This document shows, piece after piece, positions 16,583 to 26,169 of a DNA stretch of 64,000 nucleotides. Position numbers and translations under genes: made by a program. Position 1 is the stretch's first letter. Each line of letters opens with the position of its first letter. The DNA comes from Asticcacaulis sp. SL142 (GTDB lineage: Bacteria; Pseudomonadota; Alphaproteobacteria; Caulobacterales; Caulobacteraceae). The stretch covers positions 2,691,501 through 2,755,500 of the forward strand of contig NZ_CP113061.1 of the NCBI RefSeq assembly GCF_026625745.1, in the 5' to 3' direction. The notes beneath the pieces are model-generated. The model did no database searches and was not told the DNA's origin. It worked only from the letters and a program-made list of their open reading frames with translations.

Positions 16583-16921
16583 AGTCCGCTCTCCCGGAGT
16601 GTATGAAAATCTTTTAAGCCGCACACGAAATGTTAGCGCTAACTTAGGGGCTCTGTGGTCGCGCAAAAGCCGCTGTACGTCAACCGTCTCTCGCAAAAAA
16701 GTGAAAAGTCTGGCTAATGTCGGCAGCTACGCAGCCGTGACCTCTATATAGAGAAAAGTCCGACAAATTAAAGGGCTGATTTCAGAAAATCGTATACGAA
16801 ATTGTCACGTAAATCCCATTTTTTGGATTGAAATGTTGGGTAATGCCTTTTGAGATGCGCCGAACTGATAACCTGATACACCACGGTTGCTGAAATCTCA
16901 GGCTTTTTAAAAAGGCGTCCT
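16583..16921. other. Intergenic region between divergent aldehyde dehydrogenase and aminotransferase genes
   Basis: No convincing gene. Besides the palindrome at 16632 it holds a second perfect 12-bp palindrome, CTCTATATAGAG (16742-16753), that could overlap a -10 region. A short minus-strand reading frame (16768-17001) overlaps the aminotransferase start and has no supporting features. Confidence 0.5.
16632..16643. promoter_or_regulatory. LacI/GntR-type operator-like palindrome
   Basis: GTTAGCGCTAAC is a perfect 12-bp palindrome with a central CG-containing core, the typical shape of LacI-family operators that control sugar catabolism in Caulobacter-like bacteria. It is 50 bp upstream of the aldehyde dehydrogenase start. 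No LacI-family regulator is encoded in the window. Confidence 0.55.
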
Positions 16922-18082
16922 ATGGCTATTCCGTTTATCGACCTCGGCACCCAACGCGCGCGTATCGGCGCAAAGATCGAAGCCGGTGTGCTCAAGGTCA
17001 TTGGTCATGGTGCCTATATTATGGGGCCGGAGGTCAAAGCCTTTGAAGCCAATCTGGCGGCCTTTGCAGGGTCGAAACATGCTCTGTCCTGCGCCAATGG
17101 CACGGATGCGATTGAACTGATCCTTTTGGGGCTTGGGATTGGTGCGGGCGACGCCGTGTTCGTTCCGGCCTTTACCTTTGTGGCGACGGCTGAGGTCGTG
17201 CCGATGACGCGTGCCGAGCCGGTGTTTGTCGATATCGACGCCCGCACCTATAATATTGACCCGGTCAAGTTAGAGGCCGCAATCGAAGCGGTGATTACCG
17301 AGGGCCGACTTAAGCCTGCCGCCATTATCGCGGTCGATTTGTTCGGGCAGCCTGCGGATTATCCGGCGCTCAAACTCATTGCTGATAAGTTCGGCCTGCC
17401 GCTAATCTCTGACGCGGCCCAAGGCTTCGGCGGCACGATTGACGGCAAGCAGCCGCTTGAGTGGGCGGTGGCAACCGCGACCAGCTTTTATCCGGCTAAG
17501 CCGCTCGGCTGCTACGGCGATGGCGGGGCGGTGGTCACCAATGATGATGTTTTGGAGGATCGTCTGATTTCCTACCGCGTCCACGGTGGGGCGACGGCGG
17601 CGGATGCGGCGGCAGCTAAGTTTGAGCACGAAACCAAGTACCTTAATGTCCGTATCGGCATGAATTCACGCTTGGATACCATTCAGGCGGCGGTGCTAAT
17701 TGAAAAGCTGGCTATTTTTGCCGAGGAAATCGAGCTGCGTCAGGCCGTGGCCAAGCGCTATAATGACGCGCTCGAAGGCTTTGTGACCAGTGTGCCCTAT
17801 GTGAAGGACGGCTATGTTTCGACCTGGGCGCAATATACCATTGAGCATGAAAATCGCGATGGTTTGCAACTGCATTTGCGCGAAAAGGGCATCCCTACGG
17901 CAGTCTATTATCCGATCCCGCTGCACCAGCAGCCGGGCTATGCGGCCTTCGCTAGCGGCACGCGCGACCTTTCGGTGTCTGAGGCCAAGTCGAAGACCGT
18001 GATTTCCTTACCGTTTTCGCCTTACCTTACGGCAGAAACCCAAAGCGAAATCGTCGAGGCGATAAAATCCTTTAAGGGTTAA
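16922..18082 (+). CDS. DegT/DnrJ/EryC1 sugar aminotransferase, WbpE-like
   Basis: A 386-residue PLP-dependent nucleotide-sugar aminotransferase. It closely resembles WbpE, which aminates C3 of UDP-2-acetamido-3-keto-glucuronate in the diacetamido-uronic acid pathway: FIDLGTQRARIG, ISCANGTDA-like SCANGTDAIELI, and SFYPAKPLGCYGDGGA with the PLP lysine. The C-terminal YYPIPLHQQPGY is also family-typical. No wbpA, wbpB or wbpD homologue is present, so the precise substrate is uncertain. It probably contributes an amino sugar to O-antigen or another surface glycan. Confidence 0.83.
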   Translation: MAIPFIDLGTQRARIGAKIEAGVLKVIGHGAYIMGPEVKAFEANLAAFAGSKHALSCANGTDAIELILLGLGIGAGDAVFVPAFTFVATAEVVPMTRAEPVFVDIDARTYNIDPVKLEAAIEAVITEGRLKPAAIIAVDLFGQPADYPALKLIADKFGLPLISDAAQGFGGTIDGKQPLEWAVATATSFYPAKPLGCYGDGGAVVTNDDVLEDRLISYRVHGGATAADAAAAKFEHETKYLNVRIGMNSRLDTIQAAVLIEKLAIFAEEIELRQAVAKRYNDALEGFVTSVPYVKDGYVSTWAQYTIEHENRDGLQLHLREKGIPTAVYYPIPLHQQPGYAAFASGTRDLSVSEAKSKTVISLPFSPYLTAETQSEIVEAIKSFKG

Positions 18083-18289
18083 AATGCATCGCGGCACGCA
18101 ACAAAATGACTCTGTGGCGGTAAAATTTGTCACCAAAGCCATTTTTGCAGGAAAAATTTTGACGCGGAATTGACAAGGCGTCAGTTTATATGCATGACGA
18201 AAACCGCGTCGCCTTCGCGTGTGCAACCGCGCGTGAATTTTAGGGCGAAGCGCTAATTCTTTCAGGCTTGATACGGGGATATATCGGGA

Positions 18290-19591
18290 ATGACGGCTAC
18301 ACCCGCCACGGATGCGATGGTTGCTGCGGCAAACCCTGAACCGGTTTTAGCATTGCTGGCCCATCAGGCACAGCTCGCGCTCGACCCGGCGGCGACCGTA
18401 TGGGTGCTGATCTCGACTGCCCTCGTGCTACTTATGACCCTGCCGGGTCTGGCGCTATTTTACGGCGGCATGGTGCGTAAGAAAAACCTGCTCGCAACCT
18501 TGGCCCAATCGGTTGCGGCGACCATTCTGGTGTCGGTTTTGTGGATCGTGATCGGCTATAGCCTGTCGTTCGGCGTTGGCCTGAATGAGGGCTGGAACAA
18601 GGTTTTAGGCGGTTTTCAGGTCGCTCTGCTTTATGGGGTCGGCATGGATACGGCCTATAAGGCGCTGCCCGGACTGCCGGAATATCTGTGGGTGGTGTTC
18701 CAGATGACCTTTGCGATCATCACGCCCGCCCTGATTGCCGGGGCTTTTGCTGAGCGGATGAAGTTTTCGGCGTTTTTGCTGTTTGTCGGTCTGTGGCACC
18801 TGCTGGTCTATGCGCCCGTCTGTCACTGGGTATGGGGCGGCGGTTTCCTAGGCGCTATGGGTGTGCTTGATTTCGCCGGTGGTGCGGTGGTCCACGTCAA
18901 TTCCGGGGTCGCGGGTCTGGTTTGCGCCTATGTTTTAGGTCAGCGCCGCGGTTACGGGCGTGATAACATGGCCCCGCATAATCTGGCCTTTACGATGATC
19001 GGCGCGTCCTTGCTGCTGGTCGGCTGGATCGGATTTAATGGCGGTTCAGCCCTGGCGGCAGATTCACTGGCGGCAGTGGCGACGCTTAACACGATACTGG
19101 CGGCCATGACGGGTGCGATCGGTTGGATCATCCCGGAGTGGATTGAGCGCAAGCAGCCGACCCTTTTGGGCATGATCACGGGCTTGGTGGTCGGTCTGGT
19201 GGCCATCACACCGGCAGCGGGGTTTGTCGATCCGCGCGGGGCGCTGCTGATTGGTCTGATTGCAGGCCCGATCTGTTTTGTGGCCTCAACCGCGATCAAG
19301 AAGGCCATGAAATATGACGACAGCCTTGATGCCTTTGGGGTGCATGGTGTCGGGGGTCTAGTGGGTGCGCTGCTGACCGGGATTTTCGCCACGACGTCGG
19401 TGAACGCTCTGGCCGACGGCGCCAATATTGGCAAGCAGGCACTGGGTCTGGTGGCTGTGATTATCTGGTCTGGTGTGGTGACGTTCCTTATTCTGATGAT
19501 TTGCAAATACACCACCGGGCTTCGAGTGACGGAAGAACAGGAAATTGAGGGTCTCGACAGCACGCAGCACGGAGAGACCCAGCACGGATAG
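18290..19591 (+). CDS. amt: Ammonium transporter, Amt family
   Basis: A 433-residue inner-membrane ammonium channel with about eleven hydrophobic segments. The family signature around the first conserved pore histidine is visible in YAPVCHWVWGG, and the second pore histidine in DAFGVHGVGG. The N-terminus (about 35 residues before the first strong helix) could carry a cleavable signal or an extra helix. glnK, often found beside amt, is not adjacent here, but the glutamate synthase genes lie downstream, giving a small nitrogen-assimilation neighbourhood. Confidence 0.93.
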   Translation: MTATPATDAMVAAANPEPVLALLAHQAQLALDPAATVWVLISTALVLLMTLPGLALFYGGMVRKKNLLATLAQSVAATILVSVLWIVIGYSLSFGVGLNEGWNKVLGGFQVALLYGVGMDTAYKALPGLPEYLWVVFQMTFAIITPALIAGAFAERMKFSAFLLFVGLWHLLVYAPVCHWVWGGGFLGAMGVLDFAGGAVVHVNSGVAGLVCAYVLGQRRGYGRDNMAPHNLAFTMIGASLLLVGWIGFNGGSALAADSLAAVATLNTILAAMTGAIGWIIPEWIERKQPTLLGMITGLVVGLVAITPAAGFVDPRGALLIGLIAGPICFVASTAIKKAMKYDDSLDAFGVHGVGGLVGALLTGIFATTSVNALADGANIGKQALGLVAVIIWSGVVTFLILMICKYTTGLRVTEEQEIEGLDSTQHGETQHG

Positions 19592-19980
19592 AAACAAGCC
19601 CCATTTTCCAAAAGGCTTGGGCGTTTATCCTCCCCCTCGCGTTTTGGCTCCGCTTTCGGCAGTCAGGCCGGGCAGAGACCAGAACCGAGGGGGTTCGCAT
19701 GTTTGGGCTATGGTTCTTGAAAAAGATATTCGTTCGCATTCGGATGAAGTCTTTGATGGGAACAAAAGGCAAACTGGTATCCATTGATACTAAGTGGCCG
19801 GATGCTGATAAAAATCTCACCCACGGGTGAAATCTTTATCTAACTTGGTTTTTGTGCTTTTTATTTGTCAGCAATTGCGCTTTCACCCAAACGCTTTTGC
19901 TGAACGTATCAGGCACAGTGAGACAATGGTTTTTGGGGTCGGAGGTGTAAGCGCGTCCGACAGGTTTTGGAGGTTTAACA
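19592..19980. other. Intergenic region between amt and gltD
   Basis: No convincing gene. It holds the stem-loop at 19632-19693 and a short perfect dyad TCACCC-AC-GGGTGA at 19817-19830, about 150 bp before gltD, which could be an operator. The last 15 bases contain a strong ribosome-binding site (ggaggt) for gltD. Confidence 0.5.
19632..19693 (+). other. Long stem-loop between amt and gltD
   Basis: CCCCCTCG (19632-19639) pairs perfectly with CGAGGGGG (19686-19693), and TTTTGG (19642-19647) continues the stem with CCAGAA (19679-19684), including one G-U pair and a small internal bulge. The apical part of about 31 bases is GC-rich. With no T-run after it, it is not a standard terminator. It may be an RNA structure in the amt 3' region or the gltD leader. 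Confidence 0.55.
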
Positions 19981-21430
19981 ATGACGGGCGAAACGAACCG
20001 CTTTGTTGTCGAAGTCCGGCGCACGCCGCAGAAGCATGATGCGAAAACCCGCATTAATAACTTCTCGGAAATTTACGCCGATTTCAAACCGGCCCAGGCC
20101 ACGACCCAGTCTTCGCGCTGCGCCCAGTGCGGCGTGCCGTTCTGTCAGTCGGGTTGTCCTTTGCAGAACAACATTCCTGACTGGCTGCGCATGACCGCCG
20201 AAGGCCGCTACGAAGAAGCCTATCTGCTGTCGTCGGCGACCTCGACCCTGCCGGAAATCTGCGGCCGTATCTGCCCGCAGGATCGTCTGTGCGAAGGCTC
20301 GTGCGTGTTGGAGCAATCGGGCTGGGAAAACGTCACCATTGGTTCGGTTGAGCGTTTTCTGGGCGATATGGCGTTTGAAAACGGCTGGATTGAGCCGATT
20401 GTCCCGGTGCAGGAGCGTGGCCAGAACATCGGTATCATCGGGGCGGGCCCTGCCGGGATTGCGGCGGCGGATCGTCTGCGCACGCTCGGATACAAAGTCA
20501 CCATCTATGATCGCTATGACCGCGCCGGTGGCCTGCTGACCTACGGCATCCCATCGTTCAAGCTTGAGAAAGAAGTCGTGCTGCGCCGTACCGACCGTCT
20601 GGCGCAATCGGGCGTCGAATATGTCATGAACTGCGACATCGGTAACGACGGTGTCGTTTGAGGAACTGCGCGAAAAGCACGACGCGATCCTGATTGCTAC
20701 TGGGGTTTACAAGACCCGCCGCCTGAGCGTGCCCGGTTGTGGCTCGCAGGGTGTGGTGATTGCACTCGACTACCTGACCGCGTCAAACCGCGTAGGTTTT
20801 GGCGATAGTGTACCGGACTATGTGTCGGGCCGCCTGAACGCCGAAGGCAAGAACGTCATCGTCATCGGTGGCGGCGATACGGCTATGGACTGCGTGCGCA
20901 CCGCCACCCGTCAGGGGGCAAAGTCCGTCACCTGCGTTTACCGTCGTGACCGCGCCAACATGCCGGGGTCTGACCGCGAAGTTTACAATGCCGAAGAAGA
21001 AGGCGTGAAGTTCGAATGGCTGTCGGCGCCAATGGCGGTGCTGGGCGATGCCGAGACCGTCACAGGCCTTAAGGTGCAGCGTATGCGCCTGACCACGCCG
21101 GACGCGCAAGGCCGTCAGGGCATCGAAGACATTGCCGGTGCCGAAAACGATCTGCCTGCCGATCTGATCATTGAGGCTCTGGGCTTTGAGCCGGAAAACA
21201 TTCCGGTCATGTTCAATGAGCCGGGCCTTGAAGTCACCAAATGGGGCACGATCAAGACTCTGGCCGGTGAATTCCAGACTCTTGTGCCCGGCGTATTCGC
21301 GGCCGGTGATATTGTGCGCGGTGCATCTTTGGTGGTGTGGGCTGTCCGTGAAGGTCAGGACGCCGCCGCCGATATCCACCACTACCTGCAAACCCAATTG
21401 GCGCTTTCTCTGTCGGAGGCGGCCCAATGA
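19981..21430 (+). pseudogene. gltD: Glutamate synthase small subunit gltD, interrupted by a +1 frameshift
   Basis: Two adjacent reading frames together give a full GltD of about 483 residues. The first (19981-20661) has the N-terminal Fe-S cysteines (CAQCGVPFCQSGCP, CGRICPQ) and the FAD motif GAGPAG. The second (from 20651) has the NADPH motif GGGDTAMDC and the C-terminal FAD region (VFAAGDIVRG). One extra G at 20650/20651 shifts the frame; without it the protein reads IGNDVSFEELREKH, as expected for the family. No other damage is visible and gltB downstream is intact, so a sequencing error or a very recent mutation is likely. The intact product transfers electrons from NADPH to GltB. Confidence 0.88.
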
Positions 21431-24400
21431 GCATGAAGCAAAATATGTCTTACGAATTTGATCTCGAACGCTACCTTGAGCAACGCCAGCGCCTGATCGA
21501 CGGCCACGCCTATGATCCGGCCTCGGAAATCGATTCCTGTGGTGTCGGTGTCGTCTGCTCAATCGATGGCAAGCCGCGCCGTGACGTGGTTGAACTGGCC
21601 GTCAAGGCCCTCAAAGCCCTGTTTCACCGCGGGGCCGTCGATGCTGACGGTAAGTCCGGCGACGGTGCGGGGATTATGCTCAGTGTCCCGCAGGCCTTCT
21701 TTCAGGAGCAGGTCCGTAACATCGGCCATAACCCGCGCTCCGGCCCGGTTCTGGTCGGCCAGGTTTTCCTGCCGCGTTCCGACCTTGGGGCTCAGGAAGC
21801 GGCGCGTACCATAGTCGAGTCTGAAATCCTGCGCTCAGGGTTTTATCTCTATGGCTGGCGTCAGGCCCCGGTCGATGTCGCCCAGCTTGGCACCCGCGCC
21901 GCCTCGACCCGCCCGGAGATCGAGCAGATCATGATGGCGGCCCCAGAGGGCTTAGAGGGTGAAGCGCTGGAGCGCGCCATGTTCTTGTGCCGCCGCCGGA
22001 TCGAAAAGCGTGTCGATGAAGCGAACCTTGATTGCTATCTGTGTTCGTTCTCATCCAAGACCCTGATCTATAAGGGCATGTTCCGCGCCGAACTGGTCGA
22101 TGATTTCTATCTCGACCTGAAAGACCCGCGTTTTGAATCGTCGGTGGCCATCTTCCACCAGCGTTTCTCGACCAACACCTTCCCCGAATGGAAGCTGGCC
22201 CAACCGTTCCGGATGCTGGCCCACAACGGCGAAATCAACACCCTGCGCGGCAATGTCAACTGGATGAAGTCGCACGAAATCCGCATGGCGGCTTCGACCT
22301 TTGGCGATGAAGCCTCCGACGTGAAGCCGGTCATCCAACCGCGTGGCTCAGATTCGGCAGCGCTGGATAACGTGTTTGAGGTTCTGGTGCGCGCGGGCCG
22401 TTCGGCCCCGATGACCAAGGTTCTGCTGATACCGGAAGCCTGGTCGAAGCAGGAAGTGACCATGTCGGCGTCGCACCGGGCGCTCTATGCCTATGCCAAC
22501 GCGGTCATGGAACCGTGGGATGGCCCGGCTGCCGTCTGCGCCACCGATGGCCGCTGGGTTGTCGCCGGCAAAGACCGCAACGGCCTGCGCCCCTTACGCG
22601 TGACGGAAACCAAGGACGGGCTGCTCATCATCGGCTCCGAAGCCGGTATGACGGGTGTGTCCGAAGAGCGCGTGTCGCGCCGTTCGGGCATCAACCCCGG
22701 CCGGATGATTGCGGTCGATCTGGAAGAAGGTAAGCTCTATTCCGAGACCGAAATCCTTGATGCCCTGGCAGCCAAGCACGACTATACTGACTGGCTGGAA
22801 AACATGGTCGATGTCGATAAGATCATCGAGCCCGGCCCTGAGCCGCGCGCCTATCACGGCGAAGAACTGGATCGCCGTCAGATCGCCGCGGGATTTACGG
22901 TCGAAGACCTCGATACCGTGCTTGACGCCATGGTCAAGGACGGCAAGGAAGCCATCGGCTCGATGGGCGACGACACGCCTCTGGCGGTGCTGTCGAACGA
23001 GTGGCGGCCTTTGTCGCACTATTTCCGTCAGAACTTCGCGCAGGTTACCAACCCGCCGATCGACCCGCTGCGCGAAGAAGCGGGCATGTCGCTCAAGACG
23101 CGCTTTAAGAACCTCGGCAACATATTGGCCGAAGACGAAGCCCAGACCAATGTGCTGGTCATGGACTCGCCGTTCATGACGACGGGCATGTATGACCGCC
23201 TGCTGGAAACCTCAAACGTCGGTCAGGTTGCTCAGCTTGACTGCTCGTTCCCGTTACCGGACGTGGCGGCAAAGCCCGGTGCGGCCCTGCGGGCGGCGCT
23301 GGATCGTCTGCGTGATGAAGCGGTTGAGGCGGTGAAGGCCGGTGCCGCCATGATCGTGCTGTCGGATAAGGCCTCTGGCCCCGCCCGCATGGGCGTGCCG
23401 ATGATTCTGGCCGCCGCCGGGGTTCATGCCCGTCTGGTGCAGGAAGGCTTGCGTTCGTTTGTGTCGATCATCGTCCGGTCGGCTGAGGCCATGGATTCCC
23501 ATGCCTTTGCCGTACTGGTCGGGGTGGGTGCGACGGCGGTCAACCCGTACCTTTCTCTGGAACTGATGCAGACGCGTCTTGAGGCGGGCCGTTACGGTCA
23601 GATCACCTCCTACAAAGCCTTCATGAACTACAAAAAGTCCATCGAGGCCGGTCTGATGAAGATTCTGGCCAAGAAGGGCATTTCGATCATCTCGTCCTAT
23701 CGCGGCGGCTATGAGTTCGAGGCGCTGGGCCTGTCGCGGGCGCTGGTGGCCGAATTCTTCCCCGGCGTGACCTCGCGTATCTCAGGCATCGGTCTGGCCG
23801 GTATCGAGACCAAGCTTTCGGAACTGCACCAAAAAGCGTGGGCGTCCAAGCGCGCCCTCGTGCCGATTGGTGGTTTCTATAAGCTGCGGGCGGCGGGTGA
23901 GACCCACTATTATCAGCCCAAGCTGATCCACCTCTTGCAGGACGCGACGACGCGCGGCGACTATAAGACCTTCAAGACCTACTCCAATCTGGTCGGGAAG
24001 ATGTCGAAGGATACGCCGACCGCACCGCGTGACCTGCTCGACTGGGCGCCGAAAGCCGCACCCGTGGCCATCGATGAAGTTGAATCGGTCAACGAAATCC
24101 GCAAGCGCTTTGTGACGCCCGGCATGTCGCTGGGGGCGCTGTCGCCCGAAGCCCATGAGACGCTCAACATCGCCATGAACCGCATCGGCGCGCGCTCGGT
24201 CTCCGGTGAAGGCGGTGAGGACCCTGAACGCTATGTCCGTCGTCCGAACGGCGATAACCCGAACTCGGCCATCAAGCAGATCGCGTCGGGTCGTTTCGGC
24301 GTGACCGCGGAATATCTGAACCAGTGCCGCGAAGTCGAAATCAAGGTCGCGCAAGGGGCAAAGCCCGGTGAGGGCGGTCAGCTTCCGGGCTTTAAGGTCA

Positions 24401-25959
24401 CGGAATTCATCGCCCGTATGCGTCACTCGACGCCGGGGGTTGGCCTGATCTCGCCACCGCCGCACCACGATATCTATTCGATCGAAGACCTGGCGCAGTT
24501 GATCTACGACATCAAGCAGATCAACCCCGACTGCCGCGTGACGGTCAAGCTGGTGTCGCAATCGGGTATCGGCGCGGTTGCTGCTGGTGTGGCGAAGGCC
24601 AAGGCCGATGCCATTCTGGTGTCCGGTCAGGTTGGCGGCACAGGGGCTTCGCCCCTGACCTCGATCAAGTTCGCCGGCCTGCCGTTTGAAATCGGCCTCA
24701 GCGAAGCCCATCAGGTGCTGACGCTCAACAACCTGCGCGGACAGATCCGTCTGCGCTCAGACGGCGGGATGCGTACCGGCCGCGATATCGTCATCGCCGC
24801 CATGCTGGGCGCCGAAGAGTTCGGCATCGGTACGGCATCGTTGGTGGCTATCGGCTGCCTGATGGTGCGTCAGTGTCAGTCCAACACCTGCCCGGTCGGT
24901 GTCTGTGTGCAGGACGAACGCCTGCGCGCCAAGTTCACCGGCACGCCGGAAAAGGTTATCAACCTGTTCACCTTCATTGCCGAAGAAGTGCGCGAAATTC
25001 TGGCCTCGCTCGGTCTTCGTTCGCTGGATGAGGCCGTGGGTCGCACCGATCTGCTGCGTCAAATCTCACGCGGCGGCGCGCACCTCGATGACCTCGATCT
25101 CAACCCGCTACTGGTGCGAGTCGAGCGTGACCCGAATGCGCTGATCACCCTGCCGCATGAAATCAATGCGGTCGCTGATACGCTGGATGCTCAGATCGTC
25201 AAGGACGCTGCGCCACTGCTGGAGCGCGGTGAGAAAATGTCCCTGACCTATGACGTGCGCAACACCATGCGCGCGGTCGGCACCCGCACGTCGTCAGCGC
25301 TGGTTCGCCGGTTCAAGGACACGCTGGCCGATGGTCACCTGACCCTGCAACTGCGTGGCTCGGCAGGTCAGTCGCTGGGGGCCTTCGCGGTCAAGGGGCT
25401 GTTTATCGATCTGGTCGGGGAATCCAACGACTATGTGGGTAAGGGCCTGTCGGGGGCGACCATCTCGATCCGTCCGCGTCACTGGCAGGAAAAGCAGGCT
25501 TTGGCCGGCAACACCATCCTTTATGGGGCAACGTCGGGTAAGCTGTTTATCGCCGGAACCGTCGGTGAGCGCTTTGCGGTGCGTAACTCAGGCGCGACTA
25601 CGGTTGTCGAAGGGGCGGGCGCGCACGGCTGTGAATATATGACCGGCGGTAAGGTCGTCATCCTCGGTTCGGTCGGTGCCAACTTCGGCGCGGGCATGAC
25701 CGGCGGTGTCGCCTATGTCTGGGACCCGGACAAGTCGTTTGCCAACTATATCAACCCGGAAGGCATTACTTTGCGGTCAGTGCCGGATGAGGCGGAAGCG
25801 GAGTTGAAGGGACTGATAGAGGAGCATTTCAAAATGACCCTCTCGCCCCGCGCTGAGGCTCTGCTCGATGATTGGGACAACAGCCTCAAGGCCTTTGTTC
25901 AGGTTATGCCGAATGAGATACTGGCACTTCAGGCCCGCCTCGAAGCCAAAATCGCATAA
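21427..25959 (+). CDS. gltB: Glutamate synthase (NADPH) large subunit GltB
   Basis: Makes two glutamates from glutamine and 2-oxoglutarate. The 1510 residues match the bacterial alpha subunit. C38 in DSCGVG is the amidotransferase nucleophile exposed after removal of a 37-residue propeptide. The N-terminal glutaminase domain runs to about residue 430, and the FMN-binding synthase domain is at roughly 830-1200. The [3Fe-4S] cysteines sit in CLMVRQCQSNTCPVGVC near 1144-1160, and the GXGXG beta-helix domain is C-terminal. Its ATG overlaps the gltD stop (ATGA), showing translational coupling with the interrupted gltD. Confidence 0.97.
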   Translation: MSMKQNMSYEFDLERYLEQRQRLIDGHAYDPASEIDSCGVGVVCSIDGKPRRDVVELAVKALKALFHRGAVDADGKSGDGAGIMLSVPQAFFQEQVRNIGHNPRSGPVLVGQVFLPRSDLGAQEAARTIVESEILRSGFYLYGWRQAPVDVAQLGTRAASTRPEIEQIMMAAPEGLEGEALERAMFLCRRRIEKRVDEANLDCYLCSFSSKTLIYKGMFRAELVDDFYLDLKDPRFESSVAIFHQRFSTNTFPEWKLAQPFRMLAHNGEINTLRGNVNWMKSHEIRMAASTFGDEASDVKPVIQPRGSDSAALDNVFEVLVRAGRSAPMTKVLLIPEAWSKQEVTMSASHRALYAYANAVMEPWDGPAAVCATDGRWVVAGKDRNGLRPLRVTETKDGLLIIGSEAGMTGVSEERVSRRSGINPGRMIAVDLEEGKLYSETEILDALAAKHDYTDWLENMVDVDKIIEPGPEPRAYHGEELDRRQIAAGFTVEDLDTVLDAMVKDGKEAIGSMGDDTPLAVLSNEWRPLSHYFRQNFAQVTNPPIDPLREEAGMSLKTRFKNLGNILAEDEAQTNVLVMDSPFMTTGMYDRLLETSNVGQVAQLDCSFPLPDVAAKPGAALRAALDRLRDEAVEAVKAGAAMIVLSDKASGPARMGVPMILAAAGVHARLVQEGLRSFVSIIVRSAEAMDSHAFAVLVGVGATAVNPYLSLELMQTRLEAGRYGQITSYKAFMNYKKSIEAGLMKILAKKGISIISSYRGGYEFEALGLSRALVAEFFPGVTSRISGIGLAGIETKLSELHQKAWASKRALVPIGGFYKLRAAGETHYYQPKLIHLLQDATTRGDYKTFKTYSNLVGKMSKDTPTAPRDLLDWAPKAAPVAIDEVESVNEIRKRFVTPGMSLGALSPEAHETLNIAMNRIGARSVSGEGGEDPERYVRRPNGDNPNSAIKQIASGRFGVTAEYLNQCREVEIKVAQGAKPGEGGQLPGFKVTEFIARMRHSTPGVGLISPPPHHDIYSIEDLAQLIYDIKQINPDCRVTVKLVSQSGIGAVAAGVAKAKADAILVSGQVGGTGASPLTSIKFAGLPFEIGLSEAHQVLTLNNLRGQIRLRSDGGMRTGRDIVIAAMLGAEEFGIGTASLVAIGCLMVRQCQSNTCPVGVCVQDERLRAKFTGTPEKVINLFTFIAEEVREILASLGLRSLDEAVGRTDLLRQISRGGAHLDDLDLNPLLVRVERDPNALITLPHEINAVADTLDAQIVKDAAPLLERGEKMSLTYDVRNTMRAVGTRTSSALVRRFKDTLADGHLTLQLRGSAGQSLGAFAVKGLFIDLVGESNDYVGKGLSGATISIRPRHWQEKQALAGNTILYGATSGKLFIAGTVGERFAVRNSGATTVVEGAGAHGCEYMTGGKVVILGSVGANFGAGMTGGVAYVWDPDKSFANYINPEGITLRSVPDEAEAELKGLIEEHFKMTLSPRAEALLDDWDNSLKAFVQVMPNEILALQARLEAKIA

Positions 25960-26098
25960 CCCTACCTGCGAGGGGCTGCAAAATGTCATCTTGCTGCGCG
26001 CCGATGCTCACGTACCCATGTACGCTGCGCTTCGGTGCTCACAAGCTAACACTTTTCGCCGCCTCACAGCGGGTTATTGGTTCAGGTATTTAGAAAGT

Positions 26099-26135
26099 AA
26101 AAAAGCGGTTCGTTAACAGCGAGCCGCTTTTGTTT
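26099..26135. terminator. Rho-independent terminator
   Basis: AAAAAAGCGGTTCG, loop TTAACAG, CGAGCCGCTTTTGTTTT: a 12-bp stem with T-rich tail, 140 bp after the gltB stop and upstream of the DUF1579-like gene. Confidence 0.8.
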
Positions 26136-26169
26136 TATGGTGGAGGTAATCAGAGCAGAGGAGGCCGCC

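Noticed and set aside
16768-17001. Small minus-strand gene before the WbpE-like aminotransferase
   Set aside because: It overlaps the start of a clear gene, has no family match and no ribosome-binding site.
18165-18200. Sigma-70 promoter before amt (TTGACA at 18170 with TATATG)
   Set aside because: The spacer between the two boxes is only about 11 bp, too short for a working promoter.
20641-20665. Programmed ribosomal frameshift in gltD
   Set aside because: No slippery heptamer or clear downstream pseudoknot; GltD elsewhere is made from one frame. A single-base insertion or error is simpler.
23782-24711. Minus-strand reading frame of 309 codons within gltB
   Set aside because: Antisense to the conserved FMN domain of GltB; no domain or start signal.
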